DNA of 64,000 nucleotides, taken from contig JAAONU010000019.1 of assembly GCA_012932295.1 (NCBI GenBank), positions 22,949,908 through 23,013,907 on the forward strand, written 5' to 3'. Below are positions 48,301 to 59,247 of this stretch, piece by piece. How positions within the stretch are numbered: position 1 is the stretch's first letter; each line of letters starts with the position of its first letter. Origin of the DNA: Cyclina sinensis (Eukaryota; Mollusca; Bivalvia; Venerida; Veneridae). The position numbers were made by a program, and so were the translations under genes. The notes under the pieces were generated by a model. That model did not search any database. It was not told where the DNA came from and saw only the letters and a list, made by a program, of their open reading frames with translations.

Positions 48301-51300
48301 AGGGAAAGACGGTAGCCATGAGCAGATAGTCAGTAAACTGAAGCAGGCTGCTGATGCCAGATTAGTTGTGACTGTTGCTGGTTCAGAAGACTATCGTATG
48401 ATTCTAGAAGCCATTCAAAACCAGAACCTTCAAGGTCAGTTTGTGTTGGTTGGAACAGAGACATGGGGTAGACTTGATTCTGTTGTGAGTGGTTATGAGT
48501 CAGTAGCTGAAGGAAGTATAACATTTGAAATTGTTCCACCACAGATAGCTCAGTTCCGCCAGTGGTTAGGAACTCTAAATCCTACAGACTCAGACACAAT
48601 GATGGAAATGCCTTTCTTTGGGGAATGGTATCAGTATGCTTTCAGTTGTTACTTAGATGCCAACAATAGAGGCACCTATACAAATGAATGTGACCCCAGC
48701 ATCCCTATCACACAAGCCCCAAGGTATGAAGAGAACTCATATACAGCATTCATGATCTATGCAACTTATGCAGCAGTGAGAGCCGTAGATGAGACAATCG
48801 GAGATTTCTGTGGTGATGGCACTAGAAACTATAATGGACTTTGTTGGGAGTTCAGGAGTAATGCTGATGTGAAGGAGAAAATTCTAAATTACTTACGGAG
48901 TTCAGAATATGTCCTAGATGGATATCAGTTCAAGATGAGGACAGGGGATGGTCTGGCTAATTTTGACTTCTACAGCTACACTAACGGAGGTTACGTTAGG
49001 GTATGTTTAGGACAATCATAAAATTATACAAAAAGCTTTTACTTACCGTACTTAAGGAAATTTTTATTTAATCATGTTTTACAAACTTCCTTCCACTGTT
49101 TCCTTCTGTTACTTCAAATGTTTTTAAAATTTAATAATGCAGTTAAAAGGACAATTTAGAATAATTTACAAAAATTATCATTAAATGCATATTTTTATAT
49201 TATTTTACAGATTGGAACATATAACACAGAGAGTGCTGAGCTACAGATGGACTTTACAAACCCTCCATCTTTACCATTAGGCTTCAGCTCTTCTTGTACC
49301 CGCTGCAGTGAATGCGTTTATCTGATACAGACACAGCCATACACAATCATAAACGAAGATGCTGACCTACACCTTGGCTTCAGCTTTGCTATAAGAAATC
49401 AAGGCTTAGATCCATTCCTGTGTGGACCACTAAGACTAACAAATGGTATACAGTCATACCTTGCAGTTGCCTTTGCCTTGGATGAAGTGAATAATGGAAA
49501 CTCTCCATTCCTTTTGAATGATGTGAAGGTTGGTGGTCTTCTCCTGGACCACTGTAACAGTCGTGCAAGAGCCTATGGTTTACCATCAGCCCTGTACTCT
49601 GGCATTCTTGGAGAGAGTGAATCAAGACCTAACCTAAATGCTATCCGATCATGGATAACTGACAATACACTAGTTAATGAAGAGATGAAGGACTTTTTCA
49701 GTGATTTTAACTTACCAGTTATAAGTCCTATGGCAACCACAAATAAATTCCTAAATGATGAAGAATACCCGACATTTCTAAGGACCGTTCAAGGTGATAG
49801 TACTATTGCAAGTGCATTGGCAGTGTTAGCTAAATCACTGGGACTTCAGTATGTCACTGTCCTATATTCTTCCGATAGCTTTGGGATTGCAGGAAAAGAC
49901 ACATTCCAAGGAGTGGCAATGCAAGAAGGGCTTTGTATTATCAAGATGATTGAAATGAATTCATCAAATATTGATAACATTATACAAGACTTGATTAAGC
50001 AGCCAACACATGTTGTCATCACATATCTTGGCCTTGGTGACATGGACACGTTCCTTGAAGCAAGGGGAAGAAACTCTGATGCTGAAAAACTGGTTATACT
50101 CTCCCCTGAACCATACCCATTGGTGTATTATAGAAGAGGGATGGCTGCAAAGAATTTGCTGTCTTTACGAATGCGCACAAATACATTACAGTACTACAGA
50201 GATTATCTTGCTGGACTCACTAACTTTGTCACATCAGCTGATCATCCATTACTAAGAGCATATTACATGGATATGTTCCAGTGTAACTTGCCTGGAGAAT
50301 ACAAGTAAGTTCTTGCTTTATGACTTTTAGTTCTGTGTCTGAGAATAGATGCACATCAGCTCATGTTTGTGTGTTTGTTTGTTTGTTAAAAAGACTTCTT
50401 TAAAGACAAAATAGGCTTGCAAATCTTATTTCAGTATTTTTTTCTTATAAGAACTTGTTGAATATCATGGTTTTATGATCTTAAAGACTGATACTATACC
50501 CATCTTTGCATGAAATATTTTTATTGCAGATATTAACTGAGATCTAGAAAATTCTTACCGAATATGTCTAATTAGGCTACTAGAATACACACACTATGTA
50601 TGGGAAGCTGCATTCCCTGTTACATGTTATGTTGGTGCTTTCTACAAAATCTGCCAATTTTTTTAATGACACAGTCACACTATATATTTTCACTGTGTTT
50701 ATCTATCGTGTGTAGAGTTTCAAACATAACATGTCTACTACGTGTACTCAAACATGTTTATTTTATATTTACAAAGTAAAGGTGTAGTAGTTACTTTTAT
50801 CTGTAACTTGAGCATGATAAATCTTTAATTCCTAAATCCACTTTTTTTCTTCTAGGTATTCAACTGCATGTGGCACTGTAAGGGATATCACCAGTAGCTC
50901 TAGTTTTTACACTGACAACTACGTACTTCCAATCATCAATGCTGTTTACACATTTGTTGGCGCCGCACACGAAACACTGAAACTCCAGTGTGGGCAGAAC
51001 TACAGGGGTGTTTGCGCTAAGTTTTATTCTGACCCAAATACAAACACCATTCTCCTTGAAAGAATGAAAGAAGTGAGCTACATTGATTTGAGTGCAGCAA
51101 CATTTACTTATATAGGGAAAGAGGGAAACACTGGCAGGGAAATTGTTCTTTACGATGGAACAGAAATGAAAAAGGTAAATGTAATAGGTTTATGTTACAC
51201 TTTTTGCATTTGGTAATTTATTAGTTCAAATTTAGTGAAAGCAGGAAATAATTAGAATGTTTTATACAGTTTCACAGTAATATATGTTCTTGAAGCTATA

Positions 51301-54300
51301 GTTCAGTAGAACTTGATTTCGTTTAGTGAGTTGAAAAAAGCACACTTTTTATACATGTTATGTCTTTTAATTTTTGTATTGTTACCGAACATCTTTAAAT
51401 CTTTTATTACAATATCTTTTATTTTTTAAACGATTTTAAGATAGTAGAATTGTACTAATTTCTTAAATGTTTAAACAGGTTGCAGACTTTGCTGGAGCCT
51501 CGATTAACATAATTGATCGTGACCTACGTGGCATGTTTGAGTCGACAATATCGTCTTGCAATTCTCCGTGTTTAGAGTGTTTGAATAACAACATGAACTT
51601 TACATACATTCCGGGTGATGTAATGCTTGGAGGTAAGCTATTTCCAATCTGTGATGGTAAATTTCTCTAATCTTGCCACCGAAACATATTACACGTGTAT
51701 TTTCAAATATAATTGAGTTTATCTTTTCTGATGACAGAAAGTTGCTTTATACAGTTGTATGAATAAATAACTTACAAATTATGCAACATTTTGACTTATT
51801 ATCTATATAGTTATTAATATTGTCTGTCACCTTATCTTTTAGTTGTAAAAGAGACAAAAAAAAACTTCTTTTTCAGGTCTGTTTGATGTACACAAGAGTT
51901 CACTCACTCCGTTTTCTTGTGGGGATATAAACACAATACGTGGATTCCAACTTCTTGAAGCTTTCCATTTTGCAATTAACAAAGTCAACGATAAATCAGG
52001 CCCATTTGCTGATGTTTTAAAGAATGTTAAACTTGGTGGCATTGGTTTAGATGCTTGTCAGAGTGCTGTCAAGGCAGGTTACCTTGTGTCAAACATCCAC
52101 AATGGCTTGTCTGTTCTTCAGAGAGATGAAACTGTGATAAATCCAGATGGTATTGAGGCATATATTGGTACGTATTCTAGTGGAATGTCTATTTATTTGG
52201 CGAGACTACTGAAATCTTTGAAAATACCACAGATTGGCTTTGGTGCTACAAGTGTTTCCTTGCTAGATCAAGATAGATATCCTTACTTCATTCGTACTGT
52301 GCCAGCAGACGACAGACAAGCAATGGGAATGATCAAGTTTTTGCGAAATTTTGACATCAGATATGTACAGATTGTCCACACAGCTGACAACTATGGAGAA
52401 CAAGGTGCAGAGATCTTTAGAAAACTGGCATATGAACAGAAAATCTGTGTTGCTCAGACAGTGTCATTTTTGCCTCAGAGTGCTGTTACTGTAGAGAATG
52501 CCAATGATGTAATTCTGTCTTTATTGAAGAAACCTGTTGCCAATACAGTCATAGTATTTGCTGATATTTCGTACATTAATGAAATGCTGCAGGCTGTTAG
52601 ACGTAATCCAGATGCTCATGGAAAGTTCAAGTTTATTGGATCTGAAACTTGGGCAAATAATCCTGAATCAATTGATGGAGTAGAAGACATTGCTCTTGGA
52701 TCTGTTACAGTCGACTTAGATGTTGTAGATATTCGTGAATTTGATGAATATTTGTCTACAAAAACACCAGCCAATTATCCTGAAAATCCCTGGTTCCCAG
52801 AATACTATGAAGAGATTCAGAATTGTTACCTGACAATCCCAGATACTAAGTACCCAGGGCGGTGCTCAGCTACGCCAAAGAATATCGTTACATCGAGGCG
52901 ATACAAACAAGACACAGCACTGATCCATGTTATAAATGCTGTATATTCTGCTGCATATGGTCTTGACTTGGCTTTGAGGGCAGAATGTGGTGATGATTAC
53001 ACAAATGTGTGTGAGGCTTTTAAGAACAGAGAAAACAGGCGTGAATTTGTGCTAGAAAAAATCAAGCAGGCAAACTTCCTGGATCTGTCTGATCAGCAGT
53101 TCAGTTTTTCAGATCGAGGTGATGGCAATAAAGGCTATGTTTTCTACTCAATCGATTCCTCAAATGTTCTTGGATACACCTATAATCCTGTAAGTATCAA
53201 AGTTCTGTTGATTCAGTTATGAAAATACATATATATATGTTTTCATATTTTTTTGTCATGTTTTTACGAATGCTGTTTCTGTAAATCGTGAAATGTACAA
53301 TAGTATGTTCTTTGTCGGCAGCCTGCTCTGGTAAGAAGTCTGCATCACTGTTACCATTTGATTTGTTTCTGTAGATTGCAAAATACAACAATGAACTGTT
53401 GACAATGACAAAGGCTTCATACACACCCACCTGGGATGGTAGTTGTGAGAGAGCTGACTCGTGTACAGAATGTCCAACAATCCGTAATCTTCTAACAAGG
53501 TAAGCATTAAGCTAATCACATGGTTTTTGAGTTAGTCTCTTATTCTTTTAAAATGTAGGATTAGGGGTTGATCAAAATTACAGCTTAGAATTGTTTTATT
53601 TCAGAAAAATAAATGTCTTTCATGCCAAAAACAAAACCTCTTTTACAGAATGGCCTTGGTCAATATTAGTTTGACATTTTTGATTAATTCTGATTGTACA
53701 TGTATATTCTTTTCGTTAGTTACAGGATTGATTAACATTTATGCCTTTTATCTTAATGAAGGAAAATGATAAAAATTTAATTTCTTACCTCTGTAAAATG
53801 TGCTAACAAATATTCATTATTAACAGGTACATGCTACCAGATTATCTAAACAGTGGAGCCAATCCTAACCCTGCTACCCTGGTATATATTCAAAGGATCC
53901 ATGAACAAGGTGATGATGAGTATCGTTGTGGAGCTATGAATATTTATAACATGTTTGAAACACTTGTAGTCATTTACACTCTCCAGCATTCCACTTTGAT
54001 AAGAGACAAACCTTTCAACCTGCGGCCATTGGTTCTTGACAACTGTAACAACCAGTTGAGGATCGATCAGGATTTGTTCAATCTGTTGACGACTGGAAAG
54101 CTCTGCAACACTGACTTTGATACATCTGGAAGTGTGATTGATAAAGACACAATCATGGGAGTGCTTACATCATCCTCTAGGTTTGTTGTTGCAGCCAATC
54201 GAGTGACAGCACCATTAAAAGTACAGCTAATGAGTAGTTCAGCTTCATCTGTAGCTCTTAGTGACAAGTGGCGCTATCCATACTTTGCTCGCACTGTACC

Positions 54301-57300
54301 TCCTGATAATATACAGATGGAAGTAATTGCAAGAATATTGAAACACAATGGGTGGAGCTATGTTGGAGTTATATACACAAAAGAGACCTATGGTATAAAT
54401 GGATACAGGGAATTGCAGCGTATTGTAAATGATGGTAAATATTCCTGTATAGGGGTAGCAGAAGGGATAAACAATCCAAGTACAGTAGCAGAGGCTCGGC
54501 CAATCATCAAACGGATAGCCGAGACTGAAGGTATTGGTGTTATTGTTTTAATAGTCCTTGAACCACGGCCGATTCTTGAAGCCATTATTGCTGAGGGCTT
54601 AGCAGAGAAGTTTATTGTTATTGGCAGTGATGCTTGGGGTGTGAGACAGTCTGTCACAAAAGACCTGGCATCTGAATTTGCTGGTGCCATTACAGTGGCC
54701 TTCCGATCCGCACTGTATAATAACTTTGTGGAGTGGGTTAAAACAATTACATATGATAACCGTATGGGAATGCCCAGTGATTGGTTTGAGGAGTTTTTCC
54801 AACATATCCATGGATGCCAAATTGCGGGGTCCCCTTATGGACTGACAAATTACTCAAGATTTTGTGACTTGAGTACAGGTGCTGGCTCTGGAGGTGAATT
54901 CATAAGTGAAGAAAAGATAAAAGAATATGGGCCAAGCATCACCACTTTAGCTGCAGTTTATGCTATGGGAAATGGACTAAGCCAGATTTACAGAGATTAT
55001 GGATGTGCGGATGAGACCTTTGAAAGTTGTCTAAGTCGCATTAATAATGCTCGGGATATGTTATTTGAAAGCACACTTAAACAGACCTGGGACATTCTAC
55101 CTGGTCAGGTTGATCCTAGGGACACTTTTAACCTTAAATTTGGTGAAGACAGGTTTTGGAATATTGGTTTCAACATCTTTACCCTAATGCGTGACAATTC
55201 ATATGAAAAGGTGATTTTATGAAGCTTATTTATATAACATAATATATTTGCTTTATGAGGATGAATAGAAGTTAACTCTTAATGTTTAGTCAGTAAATAA
55301 AAGATTCTTTAACATGAAACCAGTATGAAACTGACATTTTTGTCCTGTTGTACCCTAATGCATAATATTTGAACAGGAGTATAGCTTTATATCTTTTTAG
55401 TTTAATGCATCTGATTTTTATATTTGATTGTTTTAATCTTTAAAAATGTTTGCATTTCAGATTGGAAGTCAGTTGCCTGATGATGGTTTCCAGTTTGACA
55501 TAGATGGTACTTATCAAGGCAGACCAGATCTTGTATCCAAATGTCCAGTTGGTCAGTTCTGTAACTGTGCATTGGATGATGGACAAACACAAGCACAGGT
55601 AAATAATCTGAATCATCTATTACTCAGTTTCAGTCAGATTTGAATATTTGCGTACCAAGCGAAGAAAGCAAAATGGTTCTAAGTGCTATTAAACAAAGAA
55701 GCTGATAAAGACTATTAAGCATTACCCTTTGATACATGCAGAGATATTTAGCTCAGTCCACATAATTTTGCCAAAGAAGCATGATTGCTAGAAAACATAC
55801 ATGTATATGCATGAAATGTGTTAAACAGAATATTCATATCAGTTTATGTAACCATTACTAGTTTTTCATCACTCGTACTGCATGTTAATAGAATCTTCTC
55901 AGCCATTTTCCCTCTTGCAAACAGTAAATGTATTTATCTATGAATGTGTTTTTAACAACATTTTCCTGTATTTTCCTGTATGACTTTTCTTCTGATAGTA
56001 CATGTATTAATTGCAACATTAATATCAACATATTAATTTGCATGTACAAAATCTTTCTGAAACAAAACACACTTACCTTTGCATGTTGAAAATCTAATCT
56101 AATTTTATGTGTGTCTTTAATTAACTGATCTTTTGCTAAAAATATCACGTGCATCTGTTGTCTAGGTGGATAACATGGTAACTCTACACTTTTGTCACAT
56201 GCTTCAAGTTATGGAAGAGTATTGCTGTCTGGCAAAAGAAATGTGTGAGATTTACGGTGTAACTTAAGATTCTAAAAAATAATTTTGCCTTCAAAAGTGT
56301 TAAATCAGTTTAAATCTGTGAGTTGAAGTTATAATTACTTGTTCTGTCAATCATAATTTAAATTCAGAGTTATGAGATAAAGATTAAGTAAATGTATCAC
56401 TTGTATTTTCACAAGACTTTGTGCAGATTAATGAAAGGGTGGTGGAGAAACACATGAACACTCATACGATATTTTTTTGCCAGACATTCCATTTTAAGAG
56501 TTGGATACAGCTGACATGAGGGCTTGAAAAATACTTATTCATCTATAATGCTTGTATGTATAAAAAAAGAGATTGTGCCCTATCAGCAGCTGTACTCACC
56601 TCATTGTATTAACCCTTACCATGCTAAATATTTAAAATGAACTTGTCCATCTTTCAATTTGGACAGGTCCATTAACTGTTCATAGGGATGCTGATTGAAA
56701 ATTTACTGACTGAATGGCGAATAGTGCAGACCATGATCAGACTGCACGGACGTGCAGCCTGATCTTGGTCTGCACTAGTCGCAAAGGCAGTGTCAACTGG
56801 TTTTAGCAGAGTAAGGGTTAAAACTGAGCATAAATATATAACCCTCCTGAGTTCTCAATCTGCAGTCCTACCATTGAAATACTTAATATAAATATATCAA
56901 CAGTATTGCTCCAAAATATCAAAGATAATCTCTTCAGTTGGAGGATGGACACGTTAAACATGACCTTAAACTCTCTGTCCTTTGTTACCAGAAGAAGATA
57001 TAAACCATGTACAATTACATGCTTTCAAGGAGTTATGTATTTTAAAAGTATATAACAGAAAAAAAAAATAGAAAAGAAAATAATAAATGCTCAGTGCGCT
57101 ATTTACAGTAGTAGTAATTGATAAGGTGTGGTGATCTAACAGGAAAGAAAAAAATAATTTAAAATTAGCTACATACAGCAATATTTAATGAATGATTAGG
57201 TAAATATTGTTTGAATACAAGGGAGGTAATTTTTTATACTAACTGATGTTTATACGTTATAATGGAACTGTAAAGGGTTTTATTTTAGTTTAAATGGCAG

Positions 57301-59247
57301 CGAAAACTGAATATCCTATATGCTATGCCATTATATGCTTTTGTCAGAAATATAGTCCTGCTTTGCTTTTGTTTTTGGCTACCCTTAGTGTATTACGTTG
57401 TATCAAATTGAAAATGTTGTGATTATGCTAAAGCCAGGAGAAACTTATTTGCTACGAAGGTTTTGGCTAGAATTGTATTCTAGAGGTCTGTTTCAACTGT
57501 TTAGGCTTACTTAAAGTATATATATTCCTCTGTCTAGCTTGTGATGTATCAATTTCGATTTTAAGTGCATATAGCAAAACCACTTTTTATTACCAGTAAC
57601 ATCTTAAGTAAGCGTAACAGTATCATAAAGAGTAGCGTAAAAATTTATATGCCTTTAAATAGTGAATCTGCTTTTTTGTTCTACAGTGTTCAGATGTATC
57701 TTTAGAAAAATGAATGCTGAAAAAAAAATTCATGCTTACTGTTTTTCACATGAAAAAAATTAACTACTTGTATTTCAAACACATGGGTTGTTAGTATAAA
57801 TAAGGCAGAATGACTACTGATAAAATATATAGAATATTTAAGAAATATTCAGAAACACTCAGTTTTTTAAATCTGCACACAACTGAAAAAAAAAGATAGA
57901 CTTGGAAAGGATAACTTACTGAGCTTTGCAATATTAAGTTTTGTTTCTCATTTCCTTTACAATAGACTCAGCCGAAATACATGCGTGATCACGAGCCAAG
58001 GAATTATTTCGTGTATGATGAGGACACATATAAACAGGTGTATGACTGGCCAATCTGGGCCATTGCCACTGCCGTCCTAAGCTGTATCGGGCTATTTGTT
58101 GGTCTCATCTTATTCTTTTACTTCCTCATTTTCTACCCAGTCCGTGGAGGCACGACCATTCTAGGCTTCTTGATGATGCTTGGACTGTTTGGCATATATG
58201 CTACAAACTTTGCCTTTTTCCTGCCTGCATCAGAAAGCACCTGTGCAGCCAGACAATTCTTGATGGGAGTAATATATGCTGTTGTTTTTGCTCCATTGTT
58301 TGTAAAAGCTGTCGACAACTGGCGATTTAAAGATTCTGAATATAGTTCAAAGCGATATATGGGACTCACAAATCCATGTGCTCTGGTACTTATTGCACTT
58401 GGTATAATTTTAGTTCAGTGCATAATACCAATTGAGTGGCTGATACTACGTAATCCATCAGCCAGTTTGATGGCAGATTACACAGATCAACATGATTGGA
58501 TGTGGTGCGACCCACATGATTTCTACGACATCTCATTGGTTCTCTCTATGTCATACGTTGTGTTCCTCATCATCTTGACAGCCATCTTCTCAGCACTTGC
58601 TTGGGACAGTGAGAGCAACTACTTCGAGTCAAGATGGATCTTTGTCTCGAGTGTGTGCACAGCTGGCTGTTTTATGGTTTGGATGGTCGTAACTACGAAT
58701 GCTGGCCCACCATACAGAGATCCAGCAGTAGCGATTGCAAACTTTGTGAATGCCACAGCGATATTGCTCTTTATACCAATAAGGAAGCTTGTTCTACTGA
58801 TACAGTTTAGTGCTGAAGAAGAGAAAGCCAAAACTATGCCATCAGAGGATATGGATCCAAGTAAGTTATGTACTTAATACAACAGACACAGCTGATGAGT
58901 ATGTATTAAGTTTTTCAGTCTTTAATTCCTTATGATTAAGACGAAATTTCACGTTGTTTTAAAGAATTACATTGACAAACTATGATAGAAATGTCATTTC
59001 TAGAAAATCGGAGTGGTAACTGGTATTTTATAGATTTGCTAACATTTGAATTAGAATGTTAAAAGAGAAGAAGACTTAAACCTTTTTATGTTTAAAATTG
59101 AAGGTTTACCTGAGAAACTGTGGAATTTACCATTGAATATTGTCTCTTTCAGATAATGAGCTATATTCATCTGTATACACAAATCAGATGTATCAACCAG
59201 ATGTTTTCCAGCCAGACTCAAAACCAGACTCTGATGGTGGCTACTAA
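38791..59247 (+). CDS. Giant class C GPCR with five tandem Venus-flytrap modules and one 7TM domain (5' end incomplete)
   Basis: Eighteen exons, all GT-AG and phase-consistent, encode about 2,798 residues from the first recognised coding base to TAA at 59245-59247. Counting from there: flytrap A about 1-475, B 476-960, C 961-1431, D 1432-1920, E 1921-2423, a short Cys-containing stalk 2424-2490, a 7TM domain about 2497-2750, and a roughly 50-residue tail ending PDSDGGY. Each of modules B-E begins with a linker ending in a paired-Cys motif (CRNC, CTRCSEC, CLEC, CTEC) and several then show the mGluR-like GD(V)xL(A/G)G(L)F entry. The first exon is hydrophobic (LCTIFVFLYVVETSLS), probably most of a signal peptide; the start Met must come from an upstream exon supplying two bases. 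Role inferred: a plasma-membrane receptor for small extracellular ligands. Individual exons are given in the module entries. Confidence 0.9.
42853..44548. mobile_element. Tandem-unit repeat element in receptor intron 6
   Basis: It opens ATACCCCCACCACG and closes GGTGGGGGTATGAA, an inverted terminal pair of about 11-12 bp. Inside are roughly ten diverged units of about 130-165 bp with the recurring phrases GGATTTTCTTCAAACTTGGC, CAATGTGCAGAACC and GGTCAAGGTCACAC. A run of G follows the left terminus. Open frames here are artefacts. Confidence 0.85.
45501..45931 (+). mobile_element. Short Helentron-like non-autonomous element in receptor intron 8
   Basis: Starts TTTTAGCTCGACTATT; ends AATAGTCGAGCG, then a hairpin GCTGTC/GACAGC, then CTCTTGTTTTTT. 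The subterminal AGCTCGACTATT and AATAGTCGAG pair as inverted repeats. Two internal near-repeats carry GTTAAAGTTTTT(C)GGCAAGGTA. Directly abuts the next element. Confidence 0.8.
45932..47432 (+). mobile_element. Complete Helentron-like non-autonomous element with 164 bp tandem units
   Basis: The 5' end TTTAGCTCACCTGAGCACAA folds into a hairpin (CTGAGCAC / GTGCTCAG, closed by GCTCAC / GTGAGC). The 3' end has the inverted CTCAGGTGAGC, then hairpin AGGGCC/GGCCCT, then CTCTTGTTTT. Between them is a GTCCGTC stretch and about six units of 164-165 bp; the marker TTCTTGTC(A/T)GAAAC recurs near 46361, 46525, 46690, 46854 and 47019. There is no coding capacity, so it would depend on enzymes in trans. 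Confidence 0.85.
47546..49000 (+). other. Receptor exon 9: linker and flytrap module B in a single exon
   Basis: This 1,455-base exon (485 codons, phase 0 at both ends) carries the linker VGTFVNSALNL...PCPVSGCRNC, entry APGDVVLAGLFDIHAQG, and a complete intronless flytrap. Motifs: ESSATSVYLYD, FARAIPSDYHQ, WNYIQVIHSGDAYGQSG and LVGTETWG. These match the ligand-contact regions of mGluR-type domains (Thr, Asp, Tyr and an acidic residue before W). Confidence 0.95.
49211..51174 (+). other. Receptor exons 10-11: linker and flytrap module C
   Basis: Exons 49211-50304 and 50856-51174. The linker starts IGTYNTESAELQ and ends SSSCTRCSEC. Flytrap motifs: FLCGPLRLTNGIQSYL, LPVISPMATTNKFLND, LQYVTVLYSSDSFGIAG. 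The Tyr of the NYG-type turn is Phe, and the GSDxW position reads LSPEPYP, so the classical pocket appears altered. Confidence 0.92.
51479..53189 (+). other. Receptor exons 12-13: linker and flytrap module D
   Basis: Exons 51479-51632 and 51877-53189. The linker starts VADFAGASINI and contains CNSPCLEC; entry YIPGDVMLGGLFDVH. This is the most mGluR-like module: LKIPQIGFGATSVSLLD, YFIRTVPADDRQAMGM, YVQIVHTADNYGEQG and FIGSETWA. Confidence 0.95.
53375..55210 (+). other. Receptor exons 14-15: linker and flytrap module E
   Basis: Exons 53375-53499 and 53827-55210. The linker starts IAKYNNELLTM and contains CERADSCTEC. Flytrap motifs: YRCGAMNIYNMFETLVV, MSSSASSVALSDKW, FARTVPPDNIQ, WSYVGVIYTKETYGING and VIGSDAWG, keeping the Asp of the mGluR GSDxW motif. 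This is the module closest to the membrane. Confidence 0.93.
55461..55598 (+). other. Receptor exon 16: pre-membrane stalk
   Basis: A 46-codon, phase-0 exon starting IGSQLPDDGFQF with a CPVGQFCNC cluster. It occupies the place of the nine-Cys domain of mGluRs but is much shorter. Confidence 0.9.
55599..57965. other. Receptor intron 16
   Basis: AT-rich intron of about 2.4 kb with a TTAA MITE at 56609-56821. No coding exon is seen. Splice sites are CACAG|GTAAAT and TTACAATAG|ACTCAG. Confidence 0.85.
56609..56821. mobile_element. TTAA-flanked MITE with internal hairpin
   Basis: Bounded by TTAA at both ends, with terminal inverted repeats TTAACCCTTACCATGCT and AGCAGAGTAAGGGTTAA. The centre holds a 22 bp inverted pair from GCAGACCATGATCAGACTG to CCTGATCTTGGTCTGC with two mismatches and a three-base loop. 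The TTAA target is typical of piggyBac-type mobilisation. Confidence 0.88.
57966..59247 (+). other. Receptor exons 17-18: 7TM domain and C-terminal tail
   Basis: Exons 57966-58860 and 59153-59247. Seven hydrophobic segments follow DWPIWAIATAVLSCIG. Cys in ESTCAARQF and in WMWCDPHDF could form the conserved ECL1-ECL2 disulphide. Intracellular segments are short (VDNWRFKDSEYS, WDSESNYFESRW). The last helices carry GPPYRDPAVAIANFVNATA, a pattern that reminds me of the BOSS/GPRC5 branch more than of mGluRs. The tail has NELYSSVY and ends PDSDGGY. Confidence 0.93.

Noticed and set aside
47817..48542. Antisense frames within receptor module B
   Set aside because: Shadows of the long sense exon.
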